The notes beneath the pieces are model-generated. The model did no database searches, was not told where the DNA came from, and saw only the letters and a program-made list of their open reading frames with translations. From contig NC_027862.1 of NCBI RefSeq assembly GCF_000187245.1, forward strand, positions 992,001 to 1,056,000: a stretch of 64,000 nucleotides of DNA, given 5' to 3'. Every line of letters starts with the position of its first letter. Position 1 is the first letter of the stretch. This DNA comes from Ogataea parapolymorpha DL-1 (Eukaryota > Ascomycota > Pichiomycetes > Pichiales > Pichiaceae). Below are positions 63,487 through 64,000 of the stretch, piece after piece. Position numbers and translations under genes: made by a program.

Positions 63487-64000
63487 ATGAACAACTCACA
63501 GTTCTCGTTCCGCAAAAGACCCATCTTTCGCAACAGCTCGCAGTCGCAGATCCCCGTGCTCGACAACTACCCGTCGCAGCAATGCGACGAGGCGTCTTAC
63601 GACCCGGACCACCAAAGGTTTTATTCCAAGTACAGGGGCATACTCAAGGACAAGGACGAGCCGCCGGAAGAGGTTCTGCACAACCCAGAGTTCGAATATA
63701 ACTACGACGAGAAGATCAGAGCACCACGGGTGTCGCTTATTAATCCTAATTTCAAGCCAGAACCTCACGACAAGGAACCGCAACAGCTTGATCTCAGGGC
63801 GGAAAATAACGACTACGTCACGTCGGACTCGAACACAGAGTACCAGCCGGCCAGCTTCGACCTGTCGAAGCCCACAAGACAGTACTCGGAGTCGTCAGAC
63901 GACAGAACTAGTGTGCCACCGTTGGGCGAATTGAGACTTAAATTACACAGTGAACCCAAAATAAAATATGTTCCGCCGGTGCTGCGACAGACGTTCGTGA
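63487..64000 (+). CDS. 5' part of an unrecognised gene, runs off the window
   Basis: An open frame starts at the ATG at 63487 and stays open to the window end (171 codons). The protein start (MNNSQFSFRKRPIFRNSSQSQ) is polar and basic. It is followed by YDPDHQRFYSKYRGILKDKD, a Pro/Asp/Glu-rich middle, and LRLKLHSEPKIKYVPPVLRQTF at the edge. No domain or membrane span is seen in this part, which looks mainly disordered. I do not recognise it. It is divergent from the permease, sharing a GATAA-rich gap. Codons are GC-rich as in its neighbours. Confidence 0.7.
   Translation, partial: MNNSQFSFRKRPIFRNSSQSQIPVLDNYPSQQCDEASYDPDHQRFYSKYRGILKDKDEPPEEVLHNPEFEYNYDEKIRAPRVSLINPNFKPEPHDKEPQQLDLRAENNDYVTSDSNTEYQPASFDLSKPTRQYSESSDDRTSVPPLGELRLKLHSEPKIKYVPPVLRQTFV

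Noticed and set aside
1..64000. Search for transposons, LTRs, CRISPR arrays, telomere or centromere repeats, and horizontally acquired clusters
   Set aside because: Nothing seen by eye supports any of these. The genes are ordinary yeast core genes without a mobile or multi-gene accessory system.

Overview
The window is core nuclear DNA of a budding yeast (Saccharomycotina). The genes are tightly packed and mostly intronless, each has a clear yeast orthologue type, and both strands are used about equally. Five genes carry spliceosomal introns, most of them extremely short (32-52 nt). Two intron-containing tRNA genes (Trp-CCA, Lys-UUU) are present. CTG encodes leucine at the invariant Leu just after the catalytic Thr of the proteasome beta5 subunit, which argues against the CUG-Ser and CUG-Ala clades. 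The gene style and moderate GC content fit a methylotrophic Pichiaceae yeast such as Ogataea; that placement is inference. I see no transposon, LTR, CRISPR array, virus or biosynthetic cluster.

Layout. 1-13.6 kb: 5' part of dynein light chain DYN2, a PX sorting nexin, tRNA-Trp, an MFG1/PtaB-type LIM-binding cofactor, NOP7, GTF1, MRD1, an acyltransferase, RNA1 (RanGAP), MBF1 and an unrecognised mitochondrial-type protein. 13.6-25.6 kb: CDC50, a CDC15-type mitotic-exit kinase, a TDT-family transporter, an SPF27 splicing factor, RPL11, PRE2, a forkhead factor and an ISR1-type kinase. 26-35.5 kb: COX15, spliced LSM2, a zinc-knuckle protein, an unknown protein, NCL1/TRM4, a membrane RING protein, RFT1, a long HAP3 and TAF11. 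35.7-43 kb: FET3, tRNA-Lys, ELG1 and ACO2. 43-54.9 kb: spliced CDC25, PCM1, SOM1, spliced MMS2, MAD1 and spliced CIT1. 54.9-64 kb: a 1.1 kb gap, a low-complexity protein, MHR1, SUR2, a GPHR-family membrane protein, SRP102, a GABA-type permease and the 5' part of an unrecognised gene.

Themes. Several genes serve mitochondria and iron (GTF1, COX15, SOM1, MHR1, CIT1, ACO2, FET3), and a HAP3 gene lies among them; CIT1 and FET3 have CCAAT/ATTGG boxes upstream. Others serve ribosome and RNA work (NOP7, MRD1, RPL11, LSM2, SPF27, NCL1) or the cell cycle and checkpoints (CDC15, forkhead, ELG1, MAD1, CDC25, MMS2). They are not arranged as a functional cluster.

The most notable observations are: (1) an RNA-processing style of tiny introns in which the branch site almost touches the 3' splice site, including a 12-nt internal exon in LSM2 and a 23-nt one in DYN2; (2) an exact 11-mer, CGCGTCGATCG, in three intergenic regions upstream of genes, with two related sites, which looks like an undescribed promoter element; (3) very tight convergent and divergent gene junctions, including two stop codons sharing one TTAA.
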